From: Hirsutella rhossiliensis
Lineage: Eukaryota; Ascomycota; Sordariomycetes; Hypocreales; Ophiocordycipitaceae
Assembly: GCF_020360975.1 (NCBI RefSeq)
Contig: NW_025408669.1
Coordinates: 3,596,001 to 3,660,000 of the forward strand
Reading direction: 5' to 3'
DNA: 64,000 nucleotides
The notes under the pieces were generated by a model. It did not search any database. It was not told where the DNA came from and was given only the letters and a program-made list of their open reading frames with translations. Position 1 is the stretch's first letter; each line of letters starts with the position of its first letter. Made by a program: the position numbers and the translations under genes. Shown here piece after piece: positions 24,337 through 34,227 of this stretch.

Positions 24337-26361
24337 ATGGCCGACGCTGAGGAAACCCAGTTCAATTCCCTCGCCGACAGAATCACCGCCCTCAACCGCC
24401 AGAAAAACTCGGCCTTGGTCGAGCCCGTCCGCAAAAGGCCTCCTCCGCCGCCGCCCCCCGTTGCAAAGGCGCGGGCGACGAACCCTGCTCCCGCCACCCC
24501 CGATGCCTCGGCCCGTCGCCCAAGCTCCGTGTTGCCTCCGCCGTCCGCTCCATCGAACCCGCCGCCACTGCCTCGGCGCGATACCCAAATATCTGTCGTG
24601 TCTGGAGACAAGACTACGGCGATACGTGACAATGGGCGCCCCGTCCCCCCACCACTGCCATCGAGAGCGCCGTCCTCCCGGCCTTCTATTCCCCAGCTCC
24701 CCCGGCGAACCTCGACCCAGTCCAGCCTCGTGACGCTCAGGCGCAACTCTGCATCTTCTGACATGTCCCAACTGTCGTCGTCGTCGTCGTCGTCGTCATC
24801 GTCTCTGCGCCGTCTTCCCTCTTCCAAACCGAGCCATGGATCAAACGGGAGCGCCTACCAGCGCAAGTTAGCCCCAGCCCTCTCTGACCCCTCTAGCCTG
24901 CCCCCGCTGCCGCCCTCGAGGCGCGAGTCCGAGACCAAGGCACAAGAGGCCACGGAAAGGCAGTCTACCAGACCGAGTGCCCCCTCAGCATCTTCCAGTC
25001 CGGCGCCGTTATCTAGACCAAGTCTCCCGCCGAGGGTGCCCTCGAGACCGGCAAAGCCGCCAAGCGCACCCCAACCGACCGGATCCGAAACGGATGAGGC
25101 AAAAAATGCCCCTCGCAAACTGCCCCCGATCCGAGGCTTCAGCAGCGGGCAGGAAACGCCTCAGCGCCCACCGATTCCGACCAGGCCGACGACGACCTTG
25201 GCCGACGACGACGTCCCTCCCCCGATTCCCCGTGCTTCGCGGCCGTCGGCGGCCCAAATCCAAGCCGCGTCAGCCAAGGCGGTGACAAGAACACAGACGC
25301 CAGGTGACTGCTGGGTGTGTCGGGACTGGAGCGGTCCAGACAGGGTAGCGACGCAATTCCCGAGAGAGTCTCTCCCGAGAAAGGATCCGGTAGGGCACTT
25401 GGCTCGCGGGCTTTGCGACCCTTTCCCTTCTTATACGGACAAGGCCAGGGCCATTTTTACGTGGTTCCATCACAACATTCACTACGACACGGTTGCCTTC
25501 TTCGGCAACAATGTAAGAAGCATGTCGGTTGAGCAGACCATCTTCGGTGGCCGGGCTGTCTGCCAAGGGTACGCGGAGACGTACAAGGCCATTGCCAATC
25601 AAGCTGGGCTGGACTGCATCATGGTCTGCGGCCATGGCAAGGGCTTCGGGCACGTACCATTGAAGAAGGGAGAACGGCCGCCGCGGGCCAAGCCAGACGG
25701 GCACGCATGGAACGCGGTGAGGATTGACGGTGGCGGGTGGAAGCTGATAGATGCCTGTTGGGGAGCCGGGCACATTTGCGGCGACAACCAGCTGTACAAG
25801 CAGGAGTTCAGCCCGGAACAGTTCACGTCGAGCAACGAAAAGTTTGGACTCCGACACTTTCCGCAGGATGCGAGCCACCAATTCCGGAGCGACGGGCGGA
25901 CCGTGTCGTGGGAAGAGTACTTTCGAGGCCCCATTGACGGCGAGCCGCCGACCTTTTACACAAACGGGCACCAGGAGGGCATTGCCGAGGACAGCGTGCA
26001 GCCGCGGGAACGGGACATTCGGGTGCACGGCGGCGGGTCGGTGCGGTTTCAGTTCTCCAAGATTTGCGAGCACTGGACGCCGGAGAGGAACGGGCTGGGC
26101 AAGGCGCCGCTGCTGCTGCTCAGCATCCACGGGGTGGACGGGCGCAAGGACGAGATGGTGCCGATGGAGAGCAACGGCTTCTGGCACTGGATCGACGTGG
26201 ACGCCAGGCAGCTGGGGGCGCCGGGCCAGTCGGTCGAGGTTGCGCAGCTGACGACCATGAACGACAGGGACGCGCGGGGGGTGTCGGCGGCCGAGTTCCT
26301 GTCCAAGAGGGGCAGGGTCGGCATGTCGTGGTCGTACGTTATGAAGTGGGAGCTGGTCTGA
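24337..26361 (+). CDS. Proline-rich transglutaminase-like domain protein (Cyk3-related)
   Basis: Single exon, about 674 residues, starting at a strong ACCATGG. Residues ~30-310 are a disordered Pro/Ser-rich region with many PPxP motifs (RPPPPPPPVAK, NPPPLPRRD, VPPPLPSR) that could bind SH3 or EVH1 domains, plus a serine run from a TCG repeat near 24780. The C-terminal half is a transglutaminase-like fold with all three catalytic residues: C409 in GGRAVCQGYAE, H456 in DGHAWNAV and D472 in KLIDACWGAG. A second conserved block follows (VSWEEYFRGP, YTNGHQEGIAED). Closest known relatives are fungal cytokinesis Cyk3-type and animal kyphoscoliosis peptidase-like proteins. Cyk3 normally begins with an SH3 domain; none is seen here. 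A role at septa or the cell cortex is inference. Confidence 0.85.
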   Translation: MADAEETQFNSLADRITALNRQKNSALVEPVRKRPPPPPPPVAKARATNPAPATPDASARRPSSVLPPPSAPSNPPPLPRRDTQISVVSGDKTTAIRDNGRPVPPPLPSRAPSSRPSIPQLPRRTSTQSSLVTLRRNSASSDMSQLSSSSSSSSSSLRRLPSSKPSHGSNGSAYQRKLAPALSDPSSLPPLPPSRRESETKAQEATERQSTRPSAPSASSSPAPLSRPSLPPRVPSRPAKPPSAPQPTGSETDEAKNAPRKLPPIRGFSSGQETPQRPPIPTRPTTTLADDDVPPPIPRASRPSAAQIQAASAKAVTRTQTPGDCWVCRDWSGPDRVATQFPRESLPRKDPVGHLARGLCDPFPSYTDKARAIFTWFHHNIHYDTVAFFGNNVRSMSVEQTIFGGRAVCQGYAETYKAIANQAGLDCIMVCGHGKGFGHVPLKKGERPPRAKPDGHAWNAVRIDGGGWKLIDACWGAGHICGDNQLYKQEFSPEQFTSSNEKFGLRHFPQDASHQFRSDGRTVSWEEYFRGPIDGEPPTFYTNGHQEGIAEDSVQPRERDIRVHGGGSVRFQFSKICEHWTPERNGLGKAPLLLLSIHGVDGRKDEMVPMESNGFWHWIDVDARQLGAPGQSVEVAQLTTMNDRDARGVSAAEFLSKRGRVGMSWSYVMKWELV

Positions 26362-26865
26362 CGTCGAGGTCGCACGTGAATTTTGCCCCGGCTTCATGGT
26401 CGAAGTCAAGGGATCCTGAGTGGGCTTGCAGGGATTAATGAAGAGATGGATGCCGGCCGTGGAGAGTCAAGGGGTGGCCCCGGACTTGGTCAGGCTGCTG
26501 CTCCCGGGAGGCGCAGGCGTGTCAGGCCATCGGGCTCGGGACATGATTCATGGACTTGGCGAGCGCAGATGTGCGCCTGGCGACGAACATGTTGCTCAGA
26601 CGGGAACCCTTTAGTCTGAAGGGGGAGAACGCAAGTCGACATGGGTTGCAACAGGGGGAGGAGGCGTCGAGGACTGTCCCTCCGACGGACGTCGAACTCG
26701 GGTGCTTTTTTGCGTTGCAACGCGTCCGGGGAGGGCTGGCACAGACAATAAACAAAGCTGGCAACTAATCCTTCCGTACCTATAATACCAAATTGACTGT
26801 ATGGTGGCCGTGCGCACGGATGGTAAAGGCGGTTCGGCCGAGGGAGGAAACGGTCCCAACGCCAG

Positions 26866-26904
26866 CTACCCAGCTACCCATCTACCCATCTACCCATCTA
26901 CCTA
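26866..26904 (+). repeat. 8-bp tandem repeat CTACCCAT/G, about 5 copies
   Basis: Units CTACCCAG, CTACCCAT x3, then a partial CTACCTA. It lies in spacer DNA and resembles the TACCTA-rich sequence seen elsewhere in this window. Confidence 0.9.
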
Positions 26905-27403
26905 GGGGACCTTTCCCGTCGACAGGATGCGTACTCTGTCCCGTCGGGCCGCCCGGAGCCGCTGCCTGTTATGTCGCTCCGTTTCCTTCCATCCCGGCGA
27001 GCCTGGTGTTGGAACTGGGGGACCTGTCCAAAGACGACGCTGCCTGCACCGGGGCGGGACGTCGGCCAGCCAAGCGAGTCAGCGTCACCTGCCGCGCCCG
27101 ATTTTGCGGAAACAGGCCTGTGCGAATCTTGGTCTGCCAGGATGAGGGCTGCTGCCACTCTCTTCCTCGAATCACAGCTCCAACGCGAAGAAAACATTGT
27201 GGGGACAAGCCGTCTCAATCTCGGGCCCGTCAACGTCGTATCGCGTAGGTCACGCCGGGGCCCTCGCCTAGCAAAACACGAGAGCCTCTGACAACGACGA
27301 GCCTCGGCTTCGTCGGTTCCGGGCTCGAGTTTCACTTGTCCGTCGACAAGTTTGTTGGGAGAAGCGGAGACGCCAAGGCCAGCCCTACGAGGTTGCCATC
27401 CGA

Positions 27404-27490
27404 CCAATCAAAATACCGCCTAACCAATCAGGCAAAAGTGGGGCGCTCCGACAGCGGCCTGCCTCCCTTGGCGAGGATGGTTATATTAAT
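27404..27490 (+). promoter_or_regulatory. Tandem CCAAT boxes plus TATA-like tract
   Basis: CCAAT at 27404 and 27424, each followed by CA, 20 bases apart, then TTATATTAAT at 27481. This order resembles an inducible fungal core promoter, with the first ATG at 27540. No downstream gene is recognised, so its target is unknown. Confidence 0.35.
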
Positions 27491-28434
27491 AGCTGTCTGC
27501 TCTATCCGCATCTGACAGTTGCATCCGCGGTTTAACTGCATGGAGAGGACTGACGGACGCGCTGTTGCAGCACATTCGACGGCGCTGGAGATCTCGACCC
27601 CGGGGTTTATCTTCGCCTCATTTTTCGTCCTGTGTCAAGAAGACGAGCAGTCATCGCCCAATGGACTCGTGCTACTTGCAGGCTAGACTCAGTCAAGGCA
27701 CACACAGTCAAAGCCGGGGGACTCGGGGTCGAGTTTAACCTGTTCCTGGCGCTACGTCACCGTCCACACTCGGCGTGAACATGTCGTCACAGAGTTTGCC
27801 TCCGTCATGCCGCTGCGGACCCGCCGGCGAGAGGGAACCAATCGGGCTGCCAGACGGCGCTGACAGGCAGCAACGGACCCGGAGGCCCGGAGCAACAAGA
27901 ACACCCAGATTCAAAGACACAGACTACATGCCTCTGGCGGGAAATGAGAACCCCTTCCCCAGTCGTTCGTGCTCTCGCGTCTTGCAAGTGCTGCAAGGAG
28001 CCGAGTGGGCCGCCTCGTACAACATACCCTGAATAAAGAGAACCGGACTCGAAAGAACCGGCATCCGTCCCTTGCCCTTCTTCCAGATCAAAGCGAAAAG
28101 TGACGGATCAGGTAACCACAACGGCCTGTCTATGTTTCTGTGCGTGGGCAGCCCGAGTGGTTTGCCCCTAACCATCGTCGTCGCACCATGAGTGTACAAA
28201 AAACGGGCCAGGTTGGACCCTGCAAGATCAACTGGAGCCTCTTACACATCTCGCCGACTCTTTCACCGGTACCCTCCCTCTCTTGACGACCAGGCCGCTC
28301 TTGGGGGGGGGGCAAATCCATTGCGTCAGGATGGACATGTCACGTCAAGGAACAGGGTTCTGTCGCGCAGCTCCTCGGCCGCCAGTGTCGAGAGAGACAG
28401 GCAGAGAGACTCGTGAGCTTGACCATCTCAATGG

Positions 28435-28442
28435 TATTTAAG
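28435..28442 (+). promoter_or_regulatory. TATA box of small secreted protein gene
   Basis: TATTTAAG lies 125 bases before the start codon and is followed by pyrimidine-rich sequence and a CAAACAAACC leader, a typical strong fungal promoter layout. Confidence 0.55.
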
Positions 28443-28566
28443 AGGTCCTGTGTGCCGTCTTCTTGGCCATCCACCTCTCCATCATTCACTTCCAGCTTCA
28501 AGCACACTCAACAACTTGCCCTTCCACAGTCAAACAAACCGTCGACTCTTCACTCCCACTTTCAGC

Positions 28567-28845
28567 ATGAAGTTCACCACCGCCGCTGCTCTCCTCCTCG
28601 CCTCCCTCGCCGCCGCCGCCCCGGCCACCCGTCGTAAGCAAATACCCCCTCTCCCCTGACTGCAGTAGCTCCTAACCAGCTTCATTGCAGGCGCCGCTGC
28701 TGAGGGAAACCTGGGAAACGCCATCACTGACACCGTCCTCACCGGCATCTTCCAACCGAAAGGCCTGTCCAAGCCCATCGGCGACATCGTCGACGCCGCC
28801 AAGGGCAAAGGGGCCGCCCAAGGCAAAGGAGCTGCCAAAGATTAG
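28567..28845 (+). CDS. Small secreted cysteine-free protein, 73 aa
   Basis: Two exons, 28567-28633 and 28691-28845, joined inside an Arg codon. The predicted protein has a clear signal peptide (MKFTTAAALLLASLAAAAPA), probably cut after APA, then about 53 mature residues beginning near TRRAAAEGNLGNA. The mature part has a short amphipathic segment (AITDTVLTGIFQ), then PKGLSKPIGDIVDAAKGKG, and ends in a Gly/Ala/Lys repeat. There are no cysteines, unlike most hydrophobins and many effectors. A TATTTAAG box and a compact pyrimidine-rich leader suggest strong, regulated expression. No known family is recognised. It could be an effector-like or antimicrobial-type peptide, but that is only a guess from size and secretion. 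The intron is 57 bases with a CTAACC branch site. Confidence 0.75.
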
Positions 28846-29249
28846 GCACCTGACCGTGACGGACTCAAATTGGAGCGATTATTTTCGGCAGACATGACGA
28901 GTTGGCTGTACGATAGAAGTAGCGGACCGCAAGGCTTTTCGATTCTTTCTTTTCGTGGTAGCGAGGACGGGGCCTGACAGCTGGCTTCGGTAAGAGATAC
29001 TCACGTTGAGTGTTGGCCACGATTCATTTGACCTCTAATCATCCTGCTTCAATGATCCGCCGTGATGTTGCGGCCGTCTTATGCTCAAAGTCGGTGATCA
29101 AGAAATCTTTCTGATACGAAAAACGACCTCTGATGCAAGTCACTGTGACCGTCGCTCCTTTGCTCTTGGCGCCAGAACCTGACATGGTTCAAACGATACG
29201 GCTTGCAACCGCGACGAAGCAACAGAGAGAGCCGTAGCCAGAGGTGGCA
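28846..29249. other. Convergent intergenic region
   Basis: About 400 bases between the secreted-protein stop and the MFS transporter stop. Nothing coding is seen; 3' UTRs of both genes. Confidence 0.7.
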
Positions 29250-31004
29250 CTACAGCTTCAACGGATAGCGAGTCCTCATCCACTTGCCGTACTTGTAAAT
29301 CAGCGCTGGGATCGGAACTAACGCCACGGCAACGAAGCCCAGCAGCGAGCTGCCCCATCCGACACCCATCGTCTTGTACATCTGCGGGCCGGCCAGGGGC
29401 AGGAAGGCAGCGACGGCGCATCGCAGCACTGAAAAGGCGGCCAGGCCACTCGCGGCATGCTGCGGGAACGCATCGACAATATACGCCTGGATGGGCAGCC
29501 ACACCCCCACGATGCCGACCCCAAAGGGCACAATGCCGATGACGGGAACGATCCAGTGAAGGGCCTTATCGGCGCTCCAGCCATACCAGAAGAAGGTGAT
29601 GGGCAGGATGAGAGCGAACCACATGCAGTCGGGAAGGCGCATCTCCGGCTCGTAGACACCGCCGTTGGTGGCCGTCATGTGCACGACGGTGCGGTCCGAC
29701 AAGAGCGAAAAGGACAAGAGGCCGACGGCATAGCCCACGAACAGTGCGAGATACACTAAGCCCGTGAGGCCGACGGACCAGTGATAACTATCCCGGAAGA
29801 CAACGGGAATGGTGTTGAAGAGGAGGTACAGGCAGCCGTAGACAAAGGCAATGTACAGCGAGACGCTGGACAGGATGGCCGAGCGGAAGAGCATCTTCGG
29901 GGGGCGGGTGAGACCGATGAAGAGAATCCGGCGCTTGGTGAGCATGGGGGCGTCGGGGTCGACATAGCAACTGCGAAGCTCGGGCCTGCCGAGCTCCCCC
30001 CGGAGCCTCTCGGCCTTGCGCGCCATGAGCACCTGGTGGTTCGTCTCGCGGTTGAGAAACATCATGCCCACGACGATCATGGTGGCGGGAATAAAGGCCA
30101 GCCAGTTGACCCATCGCCACCCGATGCTCTGGGACACAAAGGCCCCGATGACGGGGGCGCACGACGGTCCAAAGATGGGCCCCAGCATCCAAAACGTCAT
30201 TGCTCGCCCGCGATCGCTGACGGCAAAGACGTCGGCGATGATGGCGCCCCCGATATTCTGGCACGCCGAGCCGCCTATGCCGCACATGAAGCGGAAAAAT
30301 ATGAGCGCATCGAGGGTCGGGGCCACGGCACAACCAATCAGCCAGGCGCAGAACCAGGCGCTGGCGCATATCAGGACGACGCTGCGGCCATAAATCTCGG
30401 ACAGGGGCGCGAGGAACAGCGGACCGACGGCATAGCCCAGCAGGAAGATGCTGACGGGCATGGAGCCTTTGGTGATGTCGTCTTCCTCAAACTCGGCCTC
30501 CATGGCGGAGAGGGCCGGCGCCAGGATCGACGAGGCAAACGGCGTCATGAAGGTAATGGCGGCTAGGAGCACGACAATAAGCCACTTGCGGCTGGGGGAA
30601 AAGTTGAGAGGCATCTCGGGGTCGTGCTGGCTTTCCCAACCGACGATACCCCTGGCGAGGTCCATGACGGGGACGACGGGGGGTGGAAGCTTCTCGGTCT
30701 TGCCCTGGGAGAGCCTGCTGAGAAAGCCGTGGTGGGACTTGCGAGTCTCTACTCTTTCCACGCCGAGGTCGGGGGTGGAGCGCTGAGTGTGGCCCACTCC
30801 TTGCGCCTCGATGTCCACGTCTCCAACTCCAGAGGCTCCAGAATCCTTCCCGGCCCCTGGACGGACGTCGCCGGCCTTTGTCGACTTTTCAATGCCGCCC
30901 AAAGTTTCAGTGCCGGCCGATGAGACCGAGTCGTCGGCCGCGGGATTGGCATCGGCCGGTTCCACCGATCCGGTTCGGGGACACTCCCCGTCTGGCGAAA
31001 CCAT
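29250..31004 (-). CDS. MFS transporter, DHA1-type drug:proton antiporter
   Basis: A single exon of 584 residues. A hydrophilic N-terminal region of ~140 residues precedes 12 predicted membrane helices. Helix 1 starts at WLIVVLLAAITFMTPFASSI. Helix 2 is followed by the MFS loop motif PLSEIYGRSVVLI. Helices 4-5 contain RFMCGIGGSACQNIGGAIIA and GPIFGPSCAPVIGAF (antiporter motif C type). The middle loop is basic (RKAERLRGELGRPELRS). Such proteins export drugs, polyamines or secondary metabolites across the plasma membrane using the proton gradient. The substrate cannot be predicted. The gene lacks introns, which is common but not universal for this family. Its promoter lies in a 1.7-kb spacer shared with ALG7. 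Confidence 0.92.
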   Translation of the reverse strand: MVSPDGECPRTGSVEPADANPAADDSVSSAGTETLGGIEKSTKAGDVRPGAGKDSGASGVGDVDIEAQGVGHTQRSTPDLGVERVETRKSHHGFLSRLSQGKTEKLPPPVVPVMDLARGIVGWESQHDPEMPLNFSPSRKWLIVVLLAAITFMTPFASSILAPALSAMEAEFEEDDITKGSMPVSIFLLGYAVGPLFLAPLSEIYGRSVVLICASAWFCAWLIGCAVAPTLDALIFFRFMCGIGGSACQNIGGAIIADVFAVSDRGRAMTFWMLGPIFGPSCAPVIGAFVSQSIGWRWVNWLAFIPATMIVVGMMFLNRETNHQVLMARKAERLRGELGRPELRSCYVDPDAPMLTKRRILFIGLTRPPKMLFRSAILSSVSLYIAFVYGCLYLLFNTIPVVFRDSYHWSVGLTGLVYLALFVGYAVGLLSFSLLSDRTVVHMTATNGGVYEPEMRLPDCMWFALILPITFFWYGWSADKALHWIVPVIGIVPFGVGIVGVWLPIQAYIVDAFPQHAASGLAAFSVLRCAVAAFLPLAGPQMYKTMGVGWGSSLLGFVAVALVPIPALIYKYGKWMRTRYPLKL

Positions 31005-32737
31005 GTCGAAAATCTCACCGCTTTCTGTCGCGGCCGGGCTCGTTGCCTAGACAAGACGGGAAGGAAAAGGAGGGAAAACGAAAAGAAAGGCAAACGGGGA
31101 CGATGCCCGGCTGATCTCCAGAGAAAGACATGGCCATTGTTGGGGCTTTGGGTAGGAGCGTGTCAGCGAAGCTGGAACTTGTCAAGCATGCGTTACGAGA
31201 GTCCAACCCGTGTAACACGGGGAGCATTGCCGAGAACTCGGTGAAAGGATGCTAGCCAGTAAAATGAGGCGAGCGGTACCTCGGGCTTGGGCGGTCAAGG
31301 TGCTGCACAGCGGCGAAAGAGACTATCTGGATGCCATGTTGGCGCAGTCCCAAAGCAACCTTGCCCAAGATGCATCGAGATGGATCCTAGCCATATTGCG
31401 GCACGACTTCCAACTGGCAGCAGCTCGATACGCCCGTGGTTAAGTCCGCTCGCCGAATCAGACGAGGCCGAGGACAGGGTTCAGACGCGGGCTCCTGCAG
31501 CTGGCAGCGGACGCCGACCACGGAGAAGGAGAGGGACAGTGCGGCCAGCTGGTAGTCATCATGGCAAAGGACATAGGGCTGGCTCGTGAAGGATGACTGA
31601 GTCCATGAATACTCCTGTAAGGGACGACGGTCTTGTACGCGCCTTTGACATCCAACGTCGACTCGGAAGAAAGAGAGGCTGTCCACATCTGGGATCCACC
31701 AGGCGCGGACATGGACAAGGATCCATGCAGCCTTCGGTCGTCCATCCACATGTCGTGGCCATCTTGGAGCTGTCAGTAATAGCATTTCCGAACAAAAGTG
31801 AGTTTCGGGCCCCGAAGCCGAGCTGAGTTGGGCGTCAGGCGGGTTGCAGTATGAGAGGGGTTTGAGCCAGCTCGTGCAGGCCGGAACAGGAGACACGTCG
31901 TTATGTGCCATCGACGGGCCAAGATGACGGGAGCCGTTGATTCTGACACAAGGCCGACGAGCCGCTCGAGAAGGCCCTGCGTTCGTCGGCAACCAACCCT
32001 GGAAAGCATCGTGTCGACACGCGTCTTCTTGGCAGCCGGGCAAGCCCGTCATGCGTTCCAGAGGGACTCGGCGTTGGTGCCCACATCCAGCCAGGCTTTG
32101 CTGAGGCCCCGATCGAGATTCGGTATTGAGAAGCAGGGCTATTGCTCGGCAGTGGCTGAGACTTCTTGGTGAGACTTTTTGGCCAGATGCTGGAAAACGT
32201 TGCGGGTTGCACAGAATATGTACGTGCAAGGAGCACTCTGATTGGCTGCACAGCTGAAGATTGCTTCCTTTTGCTAGGTACAGTACAGTACTGTACATCC
32301 CTAGGTAGGCAACGACCCAGGGAGCATCCCATCTCTCTAAACAAGAGCCCCGCAGCTGCCAGGTACTCTGTACCTAAGGTACCTCTCCGGCAGTTCCGCC
32401 AAGGTAAAGTGGCTTCATAGTAATTCATTCAACCACCATCCCGCCAAAAAAAGGCATCTCGCATCCGCCCTCATCGTCTTGACCCAGACGGCTCTCTCTC
32501 CGGCTGCGCGCCTGCAGCATATCCCTCACAGCAGGCCATCGCAGGCACCCGCAGCCCCGCTGTCGACCCTCGCCCTCCGTCCCCCGCCCTCGGCCCTCGG
32601 CCCTCGCGTCCAGCGCATGCCGTCACCTCGAATCTTCATGATGTTGCAACTCGGCGCGCTCCCGTAACAATCGCGCCACGACCGAAACCAATAATACCGA
32701 TTCGTCGTCGACTACGAGACCCTTTCACCCGCACGCC
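31005..32737. other. Divergent intergenic region MFS / ALG7
   Basis: About 1.7 kb. A minus-strand frame at 31387-32298 (303 codons) lacks a recognisable domain and is not called. A cluster of GTAC palindromes and CTAGGTA motifs occupies 32276-32386. Confidence 0.5.
32283..32296. repeat. 14-bp perfect palindrome GTACAGTACTGTAC
   Basis: A perfect inverted repeat about 440 bases upstream of ALG7, with CCTAGGTAGG and AGGTACTCTGTACC just downstream. It is one of several GTAC-centred palindromes in the window's spacers. Confidence 0.95.
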
Positions 32738-34227
32738 ATGTCCGCCCATTCCGCCGCCTCGTCGACGTCGCTTTCGCGATCCGAAACCCTCTTTCTCCTC
32801 TCCCTCTCCGCCGCCTCGGTCGCCGTCATCGCCAATACGTTTCGCGGTCACGGCGAGCCCCTCATCGCGTCCCTCGCCCTCTCCCTTGTCGCATTTTCGC
32901 TCTGCTTCTGCATGATCCGCTGGCTCGGCCCGACTTTCATCAAGGCCGGCTTCCGCGGCCGCGACCTGGGCAAGGCCAACCGCGTCGAGATCCCCGAGTG
33001 CATGGGCGCCGTCTGTGCCGCCGTATATCTCCTCGCCGTCATCGTTTTCATCCCTTTTCCCTTCTACAAGGACATTGTCGCCGCGACGAGCGGCGGCGGG
33101 AACCGAGACGTCGTCCTCGAGGTCCAGCACGTCAATCAAGGCCGCTTCTTGCATCGTTTTCCCCACAACAAGGTAAAGAAAGAGGGCATCGCGCCGCCTC
33201 GTCTGCTGTAGCTCCCCATGCGCTGACCCGCCCCCCCGACTGCCTGCAGCTTGCGTCCTACCTGAGCGCCATCATATCCCTCCAGACAGTTGCCCTCCTC
33301 GGCATTGGCGACGACCTCTTCGACATCCGATGGCGCCACAAATGGTGGATCCCCGGCCTGGCCTCGGCGCCCCTCCTCGTCGTCTACTTCGTCGACTTTG
33401 ACGTCACGTCCATTGTTATGCCCTTGCAGCTGCAGCCATATCTTGGCGAGCTCTTCGATCTCGGCATCCTCTACTATGTCTACATGGCCTGCGTCGCCAT
33501 GTTCTGCCCCCAGAGCATCAACATGCTCGCCGGCATCAACGGCATCGAGGTCTCGCAGTGTGTCGCCGTCGCCCTCCTGCTCGTCTTCAACGACTGCCTC
33601 TACCTCTTCACCCCTTACCCGCACCCGGCCACCGACTCCCACCTCTTCTCTCTCTACCTTCTCCTCCCCTGGATCGGCGTCTCGTGCGCCCTGCTCTACC
33701 ACAACTGGTATCCCGCCAAGGTCTTTGTCGGCGACACCTACTGCTACTTTTCTGGCATGGTCTTTGCCGTCGTCGGCATCCTCGGCCACTTCTCCAAGAC
33801 CCTGGGCCTCCTGCTCGTGCCCCAAATCTTCAACTTTCTCTACTCGTGCCCGCAAATCTTCGGCCTCGTCCCCTGCCCCCGCCACCGACTCCCCAAGTTC
33901 AACGCGCGGACAGGCCTCCTCGAGCCCTCCGTCACGCCCTGGTCTGCGGAGCGACAGCCCCACCCCCTCGTGGGCCAGACCCTGCGTCTGCTCGGCAAGC
34001 TCCGCCTCCTGCAGGTCGCCGTTGACGACGAGGGCCGCTTCGTCGAGACAAGCAACTTCACCATCCTCAACCTGTGGCTCGTCTGGCGCGGACCCCTGCG
34101 CGAGGACCGTCTGGCCTGGGAGATTACCCTGCTACAGCTCGCTGCGGGCCTGTTTGGGCTCTTTGTCCGGCACAAGCTGGCCCTGCTCGTCTTTAAGGAG
34201 GACAATTGGGGCACCACGCAGCGCTGA
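32738..34227 (+). CDS. ALG7: UDP-GlcNAc:dolichyl-phosphate GlcNAc-1-phosphate transferase
   Basis: Two exons, 32738-33172 and 33250-34227, about 470 residues. This is the ER-membrane enzyme (DPAGT1 in animals) that starts dolichol-linked oligosaccharide synthesis and is the target of tunicamycin. Visible family blocks are FIKAGFRGRDLGKANRVEIP with EIPECMGAVCAAVYLL, the metal-binding GIGDDLFDIRWRHKWWIP, and NMLAGINGIEVSQ. HNWYPAKVFVGDTYCYFSGM and CPRHRLPKFNARTGLL follow. About ten hydrophobic helices are present. All are diagnostic of the polyprenyl-phosphate HexNAc-1-P transferase superfamily. The intron is 77 bases and keeps frame between HNK and LASYLSA. The gene should be essential. It converges on SET3. 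Confidence 0.96.

Larger units (their letters stand above)
26362..28566. other. Intergenic region with orphan promoter-like array
   Basis: About 2.2 kb. It has an 8-bp tandem array (26866-26904) and a paired CCAAT plus TATA-like arrangement (27404-27490) not obviously tied to a recognised gene. Small frames at 27540-27686 (48 codons) and 27781-28032 (83 codons) are possible but unsupported. The last 130 bases are the promoter of the small secreted protein. Confidence 0.5.

Noticed and set aside
26898..27407. 169-codon minus frame
   Set aside because: Arg-rich, no domain, overlapped by equal-length frames on the other strand.
28567..31004. Secondary-metabolite cluster around the MFS transporter
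   Set aside because: No PKS, NRPS, terpene synthase or tailoring enzyme is seen within the window near it.
31387..32298. 303-codon minus frame between MFS and ALG7
   Set aside because: No recognisable domain in this or neighbouring frames; a decayed gene is possible but cannot be supported by eye.
33136..33963. 275-codon frame antisense to ALG7
   Set aside because: Glu/Val/Asp-rich shadow of hydrophobic ALG7 codons.
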